In this document: positions 48,111 to 57,488 of the stretch, in pieces
Position numbering within the stretch: the stretch's first letter is position 1
How the letters are laid out: every line of letters starts with the position of its first letter
From: Stutzerimonas xanthomarina
Lineage (GTDB): Bacteria; Pseudomonadota; Gammaproteobacteria; Pseudomonadales; Pseudomonadaceae
DNA length: 64,000 nt
NCBI RefSeq assembly: GCF_003935375.1
Contig: NZ_RHQM01000016.1
Coordinates: 39,124-103,123 of the forward strand
Direction: 5' to 3'
Position numbers and translations under genes: made by a program
Notes under the pieces: model-generated
What the model saw: only the letters and a program-made list of their open reading frames with translations
Told to the model about the DNA's origin: nothing
Database searches by the model: none

Positions 48111-50153
48111 ATGTCCGAAGCTCGCCAGATTCTCGTTACCAGCGCACTGCCCTACGCCAACGGTTCGATCCACCTCGGCCATATGCTCGAGTACATTCAG
48201 ACGGACATGTGGGTGCGCTTCCAGAAGCTGCGCGGCAACCAGTGCATCTATGTCTGCGCTGACGACGCCCACGGCTCGGCAATCATGCTGCGTGCCGAGA
48301 AAGAAGGCATCACGCCCGAGCAATTGATCGCCAACGTGCAGGCCGAACACGGCAGTGATTTCGCCGACTTCCTGGTGGACTTCGACAACTTCCACTCCAC
48401 CCATTCGGAAGAGAACCGCAAGCTTGCCGAGCTGATCTACACACACCTGCGCGACGCCGGCCACATCGCAACCCGCTCGGTGACCCAGTATTTTGACCCC
48501 GAGAAGGGCATGTTCCTCGCCGACCGCTTCATCAAGGGCACCTGCCCGAAGTGCGCGGCCGAGGACCAGTACGGCGACAACTGCGAGAAGTGTGGCGCCA
48601 CCTACGAGCCGACCGAACTGAAAGATCCGCGTTCGGCGATCTCCGGCGCCACGCCAGTGCTGAAGGACTCCAAGCACTTCTTCTTCAAGCTGCCGGACTT
48701 CGAGGCCATGCTCAAGCAATGGACCCGCGGCGGTGCGCTGCAGGAGTCGGTTGCCAACAAGATCGCCGAATGGCTCGACGGAGGGTTACAGGAGTGGGAC
48801 ATCTCGCGTGACGCGCCCTACTTCGGCTTCGAAATTCCGGGTGAACCGGGCAAGTATTTCTACGTCTGGCTGGACGCACCGATCGGCTACATGGCCAGCT
48901 TCGAGAACCTGTGCAAGCGCCGCCCGGAGCTGAGCTTCGACACGTTCTGGAGCAAGGATTCGACCGCCGAGCTGTACCACTTCATCGGCAAGGACATCAT
49001 CAACTTCCACACCCTGTTCTGGCCCGCCATGCTGGAAGGCGCCGGTTTCCGCAAGCCGACCGCGGTCAACGTGCACGGCTACCTGACGGTGAATGGACAG
49101 AAGATGTCCAAGTCGCGCGGCACCTTTATCAAGGCGCGCACATATCTCGATCACCTGAACCCGGAATACCTGCGTTATTACTATGCGTCGAAGCTGGGCC
49201 GCGGCGTGGACGACCTCGATCTGAACCTCGAAGATTTCGTGCAGAAGGCCAACTCCGATCTGGTCGGCAAGGTGGTCAACATCGCCAGCCGCTGCGCCGG
49301 CTTCATCCACAAAGGCAACGGCGGTGTGATGGTCGACGCCAACCCTGAACCGGAACTGTGGGCAGCCTTCCAAGCCGCCGCCCCGAGCATCGCCGAGGCT
49401 TACGAGGCACGCGACTTCGCCCGTGCCATGCGCGAAATCATGGCGCTCGCTGACCGTGCCAACGCCTGGATTGCCGATAAGGCGCCATGGGCGCTTAACA
49501 AGGTTGAAGGCAAGCAGGCCGAGGTACAGGAAATCTGTGCACTAGGCATCAACCTGTTCCGCCAGCTGGTGATTTTCCTCAAGCCGGTGCTGCCCAACCT
49601 CGCCGCGGCTGCCGAGCAGTTCCTCAATGTTGAGCCGCTCACTTGGAACGACCATGCGACGCTGCTGGCCAACCACCAGCTCAATGCTTTCACTCCGCTA
49701 ATGACCCGCATTGAACCCTCGAAGATCGAAGCCATGATCGAAGCATCCAAAGAAGACCTCGCCTCCAGCGAAGCCGCAGCTGCCCCGGCGGGCAATGGCG
49801 AACTGACCAAGCAGCCGATCGCCGCGGAAATCAACTTCGATGCCTTTGCCGCGGTCGATCTGCGCATTGCACTGATCGAGAAGGCCGAGTTCGTCGAAGG
49901 CGCCGACAAGCTGCTACGTCTGACCCTGGACATCGGCGATGCCAAGCGCAACGTTTTCTCCGGCATCAAGAGCGCCTACCCGGACCCAAGCAAGCTGGAA
50001 GGTCGTCTGACCCTGTATGTCGCTAACCTGGCGCCGCGCAAGATGAAGTTCGGCGTTTCGGAAGGTATGGTCCTCGCGGCTGGCCCCGGCGGTAGCGAAA
50101 TCTACCTGCTGAGCCCCGACAACGGCGCCAAGCCGGGCCAGCGCGTCATGTAA
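48111..50153 (+). CDS. metG: Methionyl-tRNA synthetase
   Basis: 680 residues. Class I synthetase with HLGH at 21-24, a zinc knuckle ([18 protein letters not shown]), KMSKS at about 331, a helical anticodon-binding part, and a C-terminal EMAP-II tRNA-binding domain (from about 575, [20 protein letters not shown]). The zinc type and appended domain match the long dimeric form. ATG at 48111. Confidence 0.96.
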   Translation: MSEARQILVTSALPYANGSIHLGHMLEYIQTDMWVRFQKLRGNQCIYVCADDAHGSAIMLRAEKEGITPEQLIANVQAEHGSDFADFLVDFDNFHSTHSEENRKLAELIYTHLRDAGHIATRSVTQYFDPEKGMFLADRFIKGTCPKCAAEDQYGDNCEKCGATYEPTELKDPRSAISGATPVLKDSKHFFFKLPDFEAMLKQWTRGGALQESVANKIAEWLDGGLQEWDISRDAPYFGFEIPGEPGKYFYVWLDAPIGYMASFENLCKRRPELSFDTFWSKDSTAELYHFIGKDIINFHTLFWPAMLEGAGFRKPTAVNVHGYLTVNGQKMSKSRGTFIKARTYLDHLNPEYLRYYYASKLGRGVDDLDLNLEDFVQKANSDLVGKVVNIASRCAGFIHKGNGGVMVDANPEPELWAAFQAAAPSIAEAYEARDFARAMREIMALADRANAWIADKAPWALNKVEGKQAEVQEICALGINLFRQLVIFLKPVLPNLAAAAEQFLNVEPLTWNDHATLLANHQLNAFTPLMTRIEPSKIEAMIEASKEDLASSEAAAAPAGNGELTKQPIAAEINFDAFAAVDLRIALIEKAEFVEGADKLLRLTLDIGDAKRNVFSGIKSAYPDPSKLEGRLTLYVANLAPRKMKFGVSEGMVLAAGPGGSEIYLLSPDNGAKPGQRVM

Positions 50154-50214
50154 ACCGGCGTTCGCGTGCCGGCCTCTCGAGCGGCACGCGAAACCCGGCG
50201 TTAACGGAAACGCT

Positions 50215-50427
50215 ATGAGCGAGCCTGTAGATCCTTCCAACTGCCCGCTCTGCGGTCAGCCCAACCAGTGCGGCGAGTGCGACCCTGCCGCCGCCCAGCC
50301 CTGCTGGTGCTTCACGACCCCAATCCCCGATCACGTGCTCGAGCGCATTCCTGCCATGCGCCGAAATCAGGCTTGTATCTGCGCGCGCTGCGCTCGCAGC
50401 CAAACCGCTCGTCCAGATGCGCCTTGA
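50215..50427 (+). CDS. Cysteine-rich CWC family protein
   Basis: 70-residue protein with Cys motifs CPLCGQPNQCGECD, PCWCF and a C-terminal CICARCA, typical of the cysteine-rich CWC family, a probable metal-binding protein. ATG at 50215. The last eleven bases overlap the start of rsuA, so the two are likely co-translated; a link with rRNA modification is possible but unproven. Confidence 0.82.
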   Translation: MSEPVDPSNCPLCGQPNQCGECDPAAAQPCWCFTTPIPDHVLERIPAMRRNQACICARCARSQTARPDAP

Positions 50428-51109
50428 CCGCTACCTCGCCAATCGCGCACGTCTAAGTCGTCAGGACGTTCGGCGCCTGCTGGCCGAAGACCGAGTGCTG
50501 GTGAACGGCGAAACCAGCCGGATAGTGGATATGGAAGTTCGTGTATTCGACCGAATCGAGCTGGACGGAGAGATGCTGCAAGCGGGGAAAGCGGCGCGCT
50601 ACCTGATGCTGCATAAGCCGGCAGGCTGCGCCAGCGCTACCCAGGACGCGACACACCGAACCGTGCTCGACCTGATCGACGAGCCGGACAAGCAAGACCT
50701 GCACATCGCCGGCCGCCTCGATTTCAATACCACCGGCCTTATGCTGCTCACCAACGACGGCCAGTGGTCTCGCCGCCTGACCCAGCCTACCCGCCTGCTG
50801 GGCAAGGTCTATTTGGTCGAAACCGAAGACGAGATCGACCCGGCCTGCGTTGACGTTTTTGCCCAGGGCATGTATTTCCGCTTCGAAAACCTCACCACCC
50901 TGCCCGCTGAACTCATACTGCTCGAACCCCGCCGCGCCCGTCTGACCCTGCACGAGGGCCGCTACCACCAGGTCAAGCGCATGTTCGGTCGCTTCAACAA
51001 CAAGGTCACCGCCCTGCATCGCGAAAGCATGGGTCCTCTGACGCTGGACCTAGCACTGGAACCCGGCCGGTATCGATCGCTGACCGAGCAGGAGATCGCT
51101 CAGATCTGA
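50417..51109 (+). CDS. rsuA: 16S rRNA pseudouridine(516) synthase
   Basis: 230 residues: an N-terminal S4 RNA-binding domain (about 1-60), then a pseudouridine synthase domain with catalytic Asp102 in AGRLDFNTTGL and LHEGRYHQVKRMF downstream. Isomerises U516 of 16S rRNA. Overlaps the CWC gene by eleven bases. Confidence 0.9.
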   Translation: MRLDRYLANRARLSRQDVRRLLAEDRVLVNGETSRIVDMEVRVFDRIELDGEMLQAGKAARYLMLHKPAGCASATQDATHRTVLDLIDEPDKQDLHIAGRLDFNTTGLMLLTNDGQWSRRLTQPTRLLGKVYLVETEDEIDPACVDVFAQGMYFRFENLTTLPAELILLEPRRARLTLHEGRYHQVKRMFGRFNNKVTALHRESMGPLTLDLALEPGRYRSLTEQEIAQI

Positions 51110-51189
51110 ACCCTTTTCGCCTGCCCGCCAGAAAAACCCAATGCCGCCCTTCATTTCGCCCAAGCCTTCTGGTAAAAAGGCACCCCTGA

Positions 51190-51263
51190 GCGGGCGTCGT
51201 ATAATGGCATTACCTGAGCTTCCCAAGCTCATGACGAGGGTTCGATTCCCTTCGCCCGCTCCA
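51190..51263 (+). tRNA. tRNA-Gly(CCC)
   Basis: 74 bases including the encoded CCA. Acceptor GCGGGCG/CGCCCGC, an anticodon stem GAGC/GCTC with loop TTCCCAA (anticodon CCC), and a T-arm GAGGGTTCGATTCCCTT. Followed directly by an intrinsic terminator. Confidence 0.96.
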
Positions 51264-51269
51264 CTCTTC

Positions 51270-51296
51270 AAGGCCCTGCTTACGCGGGGCCTTTTC
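51270..51296 (+). terminator. Intrinsic terminator of the tRNA-Gly gene
   Basis: AAGGCCCTGC and GCGGGGCCTT pair with one mismatch around TTAC, followed by TTC. Confidence 0.85.
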
Positions 51297-51375
51297 ATTT
51301 GCGGCTGAGCAATCTGCAGATGGTTCGCGTTCCGCCAGACGTTTCATGCGTCGTCGACCCAACCACTGACTGCTC

Positions 51376-52164
51376 TCAACCGCGCAGGAACGCCAGCACT
51401 CGCTGTGTGAACGCGTCGCCCGCTTCTACGTTCGATAGATGCGCAGCCTCGAATGCGACCAGTTCGGCGGCGGGGATATTGGACTGGATGAAATGGCCAT
51501 GCTCTATGGTTGTCACCGGGTCCTTGGAGCCGCAAACGACCAGTGTCGGTGCCTTGATCGCGCCCAGCTGTGCGCGATAGTCGGCATCGCGCACAGCCGC
51601 GCAGTTGGCGGCGTAGCCGTCTGGCGAGGTGCTGGCGATCATCTCGGTGATGCGTGCCACTGCCGCTGGGTTCGCCTCGGCGAAACCCGCTGTGAACCAA
51701 CGAGCAACGGATGCATCGCGCATGTCGCGCATGGCTTGCTCGCGGCCGGCCAGGACGCTGTCGATGCGGGCGTTCCATACTTCGTCGGTGCCGATCTTAG
51801 CTCCGGTATTGCACAGCACCAGTCGTTGCAGCCGGTCGCCGGCATTGATTCCGAGCCACTGTCCGATCAGCCCGCCCATGGAAAGGCCGCAGAAGGAAAA
51901 GCGTTCGATGTTCAGTGTGTCGAGCACGGCCAGCACGTCCCTTCCCAGCTGCTCGATACTGTAGGGGCCAGTGGTGACGCTCGATTCGCCGTGGCCGCGC
52001 GTATCGTAGCGCAGCACTCGAAAATGCTCTGAAAATGCGGGAATCTGCTCGTCCCACATGCCCAGGCTGGTACCCAGAGAGTTGGAAAGCACCAGCACCG
52101 GCGCGTTATCCGCACCGTCGAATCGATAGTTCAGACTTGCATCAGCCAGTTTTACGCTCGGCAT
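51376..52164 (-). CDS. pcaD: 3-oxoadipate enol-lactonase
   Basis: Alpha/beta hydrolase that opens beta-ketoadipate enol-lactone, the merging point of the catechol and protocatechuate routes. 262 residues with the nucleophile Ser95 in GLSMGG and a conserved His in AAHLSNVE. ATG at 52164. It lies 231 bases after pcaF on the same strand; the gap contains no gene I can support. Confidence 0.88.
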   Translation of the reverse strand: MPSVKLADASLNYRFDGADNAPVLVLSNSLGTSLGMWDEQIPAFSEHFRVLRYDTRGHGESSVTTGPYSIEQLGRDVLAVLDTLNIERFSFCGLSMGGLIGQWLGINAGDRLQRLVLCNTGAKIGTDEVWNARIDSVLAGREQAMRDMRDASVARWFTAGFAEANPAAVARITEMIASTSPDGYAANCAAVRDADYRAQLGAIKAPTLVVCGSKDPVTTIEHGHFIQSNIPAAELVAFEAAHLSNVEAGDAFTQRVLAFLRG

Positions 52165-52395
52165 TGTTCTACTCACTCGCGTTATGTTCGGTCGGTGTGC
52201 TCGATCAAGCACAGCCTGATTCGGAGATTCTGGCGATCACGGGCGGCTTCGCCGACACTCTGCGCGTGCCTCGGCAGCACGCAGCACGACGTAGAGGTCT
52301 AGCCCAAATCGATACCCGCGCAAGCGCTTTCAGCTGCATGCTCGCAATGCGTCGCGGTCGAGATCGCTGCCACGGCAGTCTGCGCCCGATCCAGG

Positions 52396-53601
52396 TCAGA
52401 CCAGCTCCACTACCAGCGCCAGCCCCTGCCCTACGCCGACGCACATGGTCGCGAGACCGAGACGGCCACCGGTTTTCTCCAGCTGATGGACTGCAGTCAG
52501 CACCAGGCGAGCACCGCTCATGCCAAGCGGATGGCCCAGGGCGATGGCGCCGCCGTTGGGGTTCACCTTCGGGCTGCCATCTGGCAGGCCGAGATCGCGA
52601 GTCACGGCCAGGCCCTGCGCGGCGAAGGCTTCGTTCAGCTCGACCACATCGAAGTCGCTTACCGCGATATTCAGGCGCTCACACAGCTTGCGCACCGCCG
52701 GCACCGGGCCATACCCCATGACGCGCGGAGCGACGCCGGCGCTGGCCATGCCGAGCACCTTGGCGCGGGGTTTGAGGCCAAACTTCTGCACCGCTTCGGC
52801 ACTGGCGAGGATCATCGCTGCGGCACCATCGTTGACGCCCGAGGCGTTGCCGGCGGTGACGGTCTTGTCAGGGCCGTTGACCGGCTTGAGCTTGCCCAGC
52901 GCCTCGGCCGTTGTATCGGCGCGCGGGTGCTCGTCGGTATCGACTACCGTTTCGCCTTTCTTTCCCTTAATCACCACCGGAACGATTTCTTCGGCAAAGA
53001 ACCCACTCTGTTGAGCTACCGCCGCTCGCTGCTGGCTGCGCAGCGCGAAGGCGTCCTGATCGGCGCGACTTATCTGCCACTCATCGGCGACGTTGTCAGC
53101 AGTCTGCGGCATGGCATCCACGCCATACATTTCCTTCATCTTCGGATTGATGAAGCGCCAGCCAATGGTGGTGTCCTCAATCTTCTGGGTGCGACCGAAC
53201 GCCGTGTCGGCCTTGCCCATCACGTAGGGCGCGCGGGACATGGACTCGACGCCGCCGGCAATCGCCAGCTCCATTTCACCGCAGGCGATGGCACGGAACG
53301 CGGTGCCCACGGCATCCATGCCCGAAGCGCACAGACGGTTGAGGGTCACGCCCGGCACCGTATGCGGGAGGCCGGCGAGCAGCGCGGCCATGCGCGCTAC
53401 GTTGCGATTGTCCTCCCCGGCCTGGTTGGCGCTGCCCATGAAGACTTCCTCGATCGCCGCAGGATTGAGCTGCGGGTTGCGCTCCAGCAGCGCCCGCAAT
53501 GGGATCGCAGCCAGGTCGTCAGCGCGTACGGCTGCCAGCGCACCGCCGAAGCGGCCAATCGGCGTGCGTACGGCATCACAGATGAATACCTCGCGGCTCA
53601 T
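52396..53601 (-). CDS. pcaF: Beta-ketoadipyl-CoA thiolase
   Basis: Final step: cleaves 3-oxoadipyl-CoA to succinyl-CoA and acetyl-CoA. 401-residue thiolase with active Cys91 in NRLCASG, His in [11 protein letters not shown] and the second Cys in CVGVGQG. Overlaps catJ by four bases. Length and context fit the PcaF/PaaJ type; PaaJ specificity is not distinguishable from this sequence. Confidence 0.88.
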   Translation of the reverse strand: MSREVFICDAVRTPIGRFGGALAAVRADDLAAIPLRALLERNPQLNPAAIEEVFMGSANQAGEDNRNVARMAALLAGLPHTVPGVTLNRLCASGMDAVGTAFRAIACGEMELAIAGGVESMSRAPYVMGKADTAFGRTQKIEDTTIGWRFINPKMKEMYGVDAMPQTADNVADEWQISRADQDAFALRSQQRAAVAQQSGFFAEEIVPVVIKGKKGETVVDTDEHPRADTTAEALGKLKPVNGPDKTVTAGNASGVNDGAAAMILASAEAVQKFGLKPRAKVLGMASAGVAPRVMGYGPVPAVRKLCERLNIAVSDFDVVELNEAFAAQGLAVTRDLGLPDGSPKVNPNGGAIALGHPLGMSGARLVLTAVHQLEKTGGRLGLATMCVGVGQGLALVVELV

Positions 53602-54380
53602 TCCTCACCTCCCAGCTGACCATGGGCGGCAGCCGTGCGCGCTTCCAGAGCGCGCAGCGCTTCCAGCTCCTCGGCACGCGGCGCCTCGGTGACGACCACG
53701 TTGTCGGCGAAGCGGATCTGCCAACCGGTGTTCTCGATCACCTGCTCGCGGGCCACACCCGGATGCAGAGCGGTGACCACGAATTCGTTAGTACCCTCTT
53801 CCGGCTCCATGATGCACAGATCGGTGATGATCGCCACCGGACCGGCACCCGGCAGGCCCAACTGCTTGCGGTGATCGCCGCCCTCACCGAAGCCGACCGA
53901 GGTGATGAAAGCCAACTTGTCGACGAAGGTGCGATGCGACTGCTTGAGGATGATCAGCACTTGCTTGGCGCTGCCGGCGATCTCCGGCGCGCCGCCGGCG
54001 CCTGGCAGGCGCACCTTGGGCTGGTGGTAGTCACCGATCACCGTGGTGTTGATGTTGCCGTACTTGTCCACCTGCGCGGCGCCGAGAAAGCCGACGTCGA
54101 TGCGCCCGCCCTGCAGCCAGTAGCGGAAGATCTCGCCAGTCGGCACCACCGTGTCGGCTGTTTCGGCCAGCTCGCCGTCACCGATGGACAGCGGCAGCAC
54201 CGAAGGCTTGGCGCCGATCGGGCCGGATTCGTAGATCAGCACCACTTCCGGGGCGTGGGTCAGGCGGGCCAGGTTGGCGGCTTTGGACGGCAGGCCGATG
54301 CCGACGAAGCAGACACTGCCATTGCCCAGCCGGCGGGCCGCGGCGACGGTCATCATTTCGTTTGTGTTGTAAGCGCTCAT
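53598..54380 (-). CDS. catJ: 3-oxoadipate CoA-transferase subunit B (CatJ type)
   Basis: 260-residue B subunit of the family I CoA-transferase, with the catalytic-Glu motif [10 protein letters not shown] near residue 50. It is longer than the classical PcaJ (about 213 residues) and resembles the CatJ/GctB branch. The ATG shares one base with the catI stop. Transfers CoA from succinyl-CoA to 3-oxoadipate. Confidence 0.82.
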   Translation of the reverse strand: MSAYNTNEMMTVAAARRLGNGSVCFVGIGLPSKAANLARLTHAPEVVLIYESGPIGAKPSVLPLSIGDGELAETADTVVPTGEIFRYWLQGGRIDVGFLGAAQVDKYGNINTTVIGDYHQPKVRLPGAGGAPEIAGSAKQVLIILKQSHRTFVDKLAFITSVGFGEGGDHRKQLGLPGAGPVAIITDLCIMEPEEGTNEFVVTALHPGVAREQVIENTGWQIRFADNVVVTEAPRAEELEALRALEARTAAAHGQLGGEE

Positions 54381-55234
54381 CAGTTGGCCTCCTGCTGGGC
54401 GAGCTTCGCGCGATAGGCGGCGAAGTCGGCGGTGCCACGAATGTAGGTGTCGATCCAGGCGCTGAACGCCTCGCGGTCACGGGCGATCGGGTCCCAGGCC
54501 TGATAGAAACGGTTGTCTCGCTCGTAGTAGCCATGCGCGTAGGACGGGTGCGCGCCACCCGGCACCAGGCACACCGCGCTCAGGGCCCAGGTCGGCAGCA
54601 CGCAGGCGTTCATCGGCGCCTGGAGGTCATCGACGATCTCTTCGACGGTGACGATGCAGCGCTTGGCTGCCAGGGCGGCTTCCTTCTGCACACCAAGAAT
54701 GCCCTGGATCAGCACGTTGCCCTTGCGATCGGCGTTCTGCGCGTGGATCACGGTGACGTCCGGGCGCACGCTGGGCACGGCCGCCAGCACTTCCCCGGTG
54801 AACGGGCAGGTGACCGACTTGATCAGCGGATTGACTTTGGGCAGGTCGGAGCCGCCATAGGCACGCAGCACCGCAAACGGCAGACCAGAAGCGCCGGCGA
54901 CGTAGGCATTGGCGAGGTCGGCGTGGCTGTGCTCCTCGATCTCCAGCGGCTGCGGCCAGCCCTTCTCCACCGCATCACGCAGGCGATGCAGCGAGCCGAC
55001 GCCGGGATTGCCGCCCCAGGAGAAGATCAGCTTCTTCGCGCAACCGGCACCGATCAGCAGGTCGTAGACCAGGTCCGGTGTCATGCGCACCAGGGTCAGG
55101 TCCTTGCGCCCCTGGCGCACGATTTCATGGGCGGCTGCGGTGGGAATCAGGTGGGTAAAGCCTTCCAGGGCGACGGTGTCCCCATCCTGGACGAAGCGCA
55201 CGACCGCTTCGCGGAGCGAGAGGAATTCAGCCAT
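54380..55234 (-). CDS. catI: 3-oxoadipate CoA-transferase subunit A (CatI type)
   Basis: 284-residue A subunit, first gene of the operon, with ALEGFTHLIPTAAAHE and VRMTPDLVYDLLIGAG. It is longer than classical PcaI (about 231 residues), consistent with the GctA/CatI branch known from chloroaromatic degraders and P. aeruginosa. Follows the PcaR-like operator at 55311-55342. Many annotations would call it pcaI. Confidence 0.82.
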   Translation of the reverse strand: MAEFLSLREAVVRFVQDGDTVALEGFTHLIPTAAAHEIVRQGRKDLTLVRMTPDLVYDLLIGAGCAKKLIFSWGGNPGVGSLHRLRDAVEKGWPQPLEIEEHSHADLANAYVAGASGLPFAVLRAYGGSDLPKVNPLIKSVTCPFTGEVLAAVPSVRPDVTVIHAQNADRKGNVLIQGILGVQKEAALAAKRCIVTVEEIVDDLQAPMNACVLPTWALSAVCLVPGGAHPSYAHGYYERDNRFYQAWDPIARDREAFSAWIDTYIRGTADFAAYRAKLAQQEAN

Positions 55235-55310
55235 GAGTCGGATCTCGTGTTGTTTTCAGTACGCCAATTGCGTTGTGAAAACGTTAACGGTCTACCCCCA
55301 GCCAAACAAT

Positions 55311-55342
55311 CCGATAATCGACATAGCGTTCGATTATCGAAC
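55311..55342. promoter_or_regulatory. Candidate PcaR operator upstream of catI
   Basis: CGATAATCG at 55312-55320 and CGATTATCG at 55331-55339 form an inverted repeat 78 to 105 bases upstream of catI, and GTTCGATTATCGAAC (55328-55342) is close to the reported PcaR site of P. putida as I recall it. The same half-site occurs ahead of the regulator gene, which strengthens the match. Confidence 0.6.
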
Positions 55343-55437
55343 GCATTAGACACCGTATCTGCGTGATGAACGACGCCGACATCAGCGCGCGAGTCTATCC
55401 AGAGCACCGTAGTCACCAAGGGCCTGCGAGCATCCAA

Positions 55438-56280
55438 TCAATGGAACAGCCGAGTGCTCAGTTCACGGCTGGCCTCCAGCAGCACGGGCAGGAATCGGGT
55501 CTCCAGCTCCTGACGCGAAACGCGCCCGGCATGGGTGCCGACGTTCAGCGCGGCCAGCACCTGGCCGGCGGAATCCTTGAGTGGAACGGCCAACGAACGC
55601 AGGCCCATTTCCAGTTCCTGATCAATGATGACCCAACCCTGCTGGCGAATCTCGGCGATGTTTTCGCGTAGAGCCTCGGGGCTGTGCAAGGTGCGACTGG
55701 TCTTTACTTGCAGGTCGGCTCGCCCCAGGTAGTCGTCGAGCGCCGCGTCATCCAGCGCCGCCAGCAGGATGCGGCCCATCGACGTGCAATACGCCGGCAG
55801 CCGACTGCCCACGGACAGATCCACCGAAATCAATCGCTGTGGCGTGGCCGAACGCGCCACATAGAGCACCTCATCACCCTCCAGCGTCGCCATCGAACAG
55901 GCTTCGTGAAGCTGCTCGCTGAGGCGGTCGAGAATCGGCTGCGCGGTAACTGCCAGCGGCGTGGACGACAGATAGGCGTGACCGAGGGTCAGCACCTTGG
56001 GCAACAGCGAATAGGTGCGCCCGTCGGTGGTGACGTAGCCAAGTTTCATCAGGGTATGCAGGCAGCGGCGCACCGCGGCGCGGGGGATCTCTGTGCGGTG
56101 GCTGATCTGCGCGATGGTCAGGTGGCGCTTCCGCTCCTGGAACGCATGAATCACAGCCAACCCGCGCGCCAGCGAAGTCATGAAGTTGGGATCGCCGGTC
56201 AGCGCCTCGATGCGTTTGGCGGGGGACGCGACGATGGGCGGCGCCATCGGTGGCTGGAGAACTCGTGAATCATCGGTCAT
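55438..56280 (-). CDS. pcaR: IclR family regulator PcaR
   Basis: 280-residue regulator: an N-terminal winged helix-turn-helix (about residues 30-90; HLTIAQISHRTEIPRAAVRRCL) and a C-terminal effector domain expected to bind 3-oxoadipate (CSMATLEGDEVLYVARS, GRILLAALDD). ATG at 56280; an earlier in-frame Met at 56304 is possible. Same strand as the operon, ahead of it by 204 bases. PcaR usually activates pca genes and represses itself. Confidence 0.87.
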   Translation of the reverse strand: MTDDSRVLQPPMAPPIVASPAKRIEALTGDPNFMTSLARGLAVIHAFQERKRHLTIAQISHRTEIPRAAVRRCLHTLMKLGYVTTDGRTYSLLPKVLTLGHAYLSSTPLAVTAQPILDRLSEQLHEACSMATLEGDEVLYVARSATPQRLISVDLSVGSRLPAYCTSMGRILLAALDDAALDDYLGRADLQVKTSRTLHSPEALRENIAEIRQQGWVIIDQELEMGLRSLAVPLKDSAGQVLAALNVGTHAGRVSRQELETRFLPVLLEASRELSTRLFH

Positions 56281-56308
56281 GCAGGACACCCCGGACGCTG
56301 ACATCGGG

Positions 56309-56338
56309 GCGATTATCGGTGCATCAGCCGATAATCGC
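56309..56338. promoter_or_regulatory. Candidate PcaR autoregulatory operator
   Basis: GCGATTATCGG and CCGATAATCGC, perfect over eleven bases with an 8-base spacer, 29 bases upstream of the pcaR ATG. The half-site matches that at 55311-55342. Confidence 0.65.
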
Positions 56339-56487
56339 CAGCGCTGCACCTGGCCGGCGACGGAGAAGATGCCAGCCCGCCGCAAGGGCATTTGGCGAGC
56401 GTTTACCTATGCGGCGATGCCACAGCGTAAAGGGGAAGTCAGAGCCGAGTCAGGCCACGGCTCACTCTCGGCGGCAGCGCCGGCCCG

Positions 56488-56853
56488 CTACCACTGGCGG
56501 CGGCGATCGTGATGCTGCTGGGACTTAGCCGGCCGGTAGCTCCTGTGTTGAACCGGGTGGCGCACGGCGTTCTTGTAGTGACGGTCACCGCCCTGACTGG
56601 AGTGCCGGGAAGGCCGGTCGTGACGATGACTCCGATGCTGGTCGTAGCGCTCGTGCCGAACCACCGGTGGCGGAGCGTGGTGCGGGTAATCGGAACGGTC
56701 GTATCGGTAATGGCGGGCTGGATAGCCGTCGTAGCGATACTCGCGGCATTCGCCGTGGTAATAGGGGCGATGATAACCGTGGCTGGTGTACTCATGCACG
56801 GTACAGCCGCTCAGCAGGAACACCCCGAGAAACAACACGAGAAGACGTGACAT
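56488..56853 (-). CDS. His/Arg/Tyr-rich small lipoprotein
   Basis: 121-residue protein with a lipobox LSGC (Cys17) and a mature part unusually rich in His, Arg and Tyr (HGYHRPYYHGECREYRYDG, SHRHDRPSRHSSQ). Likely anchored in the outer membrane and able to bind metals or anionic polymers through its His/Arg content; this is inference. Last of three small lipoprotein genes on the minus strand, 68 bases after the middle one. Confidence 0.6.
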   Translation of the reverse strand: MSRLLVLFLGVFLLSGCTVHEYTSHGYHRPYYHGECREYRYDGYPARHYRYDRSDYPHHAPPPVVRHERYDQHRSHRHDRPSRHSSQGGDRHYKNAVRHPVQHRSYRPAKSQQHHDRRRQW

Positions 56854-56921
56854 AGATGACTCCAGAGACAGCCAAGGCCTCTTCGGCCTTGCCTGAGCGT
56901 GACCAGCCGGCGCCTGGCGCC

Positions 56922-57071
56922 TCAGCAGTTACCCTTCTTGGCCTGGCCTGGTGGACAGTGTGGAGGCCCGCCGCCGCCATCACCGATATCGATGCCGATG
57001 CCCGGCAGACGCAGGCTGCATCCGGACATCAGGAGGGCTACCAGTACGACTACAAGAAGACGAGCGCTCAT
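56922..57071 (-). CDS. Small lipoprotein with CPPGQAKKGNC tail
   Basis: 49-residue protein: signal peptide, lipobox MSGC (Cys18), a Gly-rich stretch (GIDIGDGGGGPP) and the C-terminal tail HCPPGQAKKGNC. Its first base overlaps the last base of the upstream gene's stop (TGATG), so the two are translationally coupled. Function unknown. The Cys-bracketed tail is shared with the next protein. Confidence 0.65.
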   Translation of the reverse strand: MSARLLVVVLVALLMSGCSLRLPGIGIDIGDGGGGPPHCPPGQAKKGNC

Positions 57072-57250
57072 CAGCAGTTTCCTTTCATCCGATGTCCCGG
57101 CGTACAGAACCCGCCACCATGACCGTGACCACCGATGTCCAGCCGTACCGCATCGGCATCGCCGACCCGCGCATGTACACCTGGGGCATTGACGCTGCAT
57201 CCGGCCAAGCCCAGCGCAATGCCGAGCAATACCACCTTCCAGTAATCCAT
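57071..57250 (-). CDS. Small lipoprotein with CTPGHRMKGNC tail
   Basis: 59-residue protein with lipobox LAGC (Cys18) and a C-terminal tail GGFCTPGHRMKGNC that parallels the neighbour's CPPGQAKKGNC. Gly/His-rich middle (DIGGHGHGGG). First of the three-gene cassette; a sigma-22/RpoE-like promoter lies upstream. Function unknown. Confidence 0.65.
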   Translation of the reverse strand: MDYWKVVLLGIALGLAGCSVNAPGVHARVGDADAVRLDIGGHGHGGGFCTPGHRMKGNC

Positions 57251-57324
57251 CGAGATACTCCTTGATTCTCCGTAGTCGCAAGGCCGTCCCGCCCCAGGAC
57301 GCCCGAACGCTACTGGGCGAGGAA

Positions 57325-57351
57325 TCAGACCTTCGCCATTTCGTCCCGTTC
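57325..57351 (-). promoter_or_regulatory. Candidate AlgU/RpoE-like promoter
   Basis: On the minus strand GAACGG (57346-57351) and TCTGA (57325-57329) are spaced 16 bases apart, near the AlgU/sigma-22 consensus GAACTT-N16-17-TCTGA; the -35 lacks TT. It is 75 bases from the start of the first small lipoprotein gene, a plausible distance. Confidence 0.4.
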
Positions 57352-57488
57352 CTTCGTCGGTATTAATTCTTTTCGCAGCCAATGGCCAGCTGCACGCGAC
57401 GAGTTCGAGCGAACCGAACGGGCTGCAACCGCGTCCCAACTATGACGACACTGTCTCGGATGATCTCAATTTCGGAGCGAAAGCGAAT

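Noticed and set aside
52165..52395. Possible remnant gene between pcaF and pcaD
   Set aside because: Short open frames on both strands but no motif, ribosome site or family resemblance.
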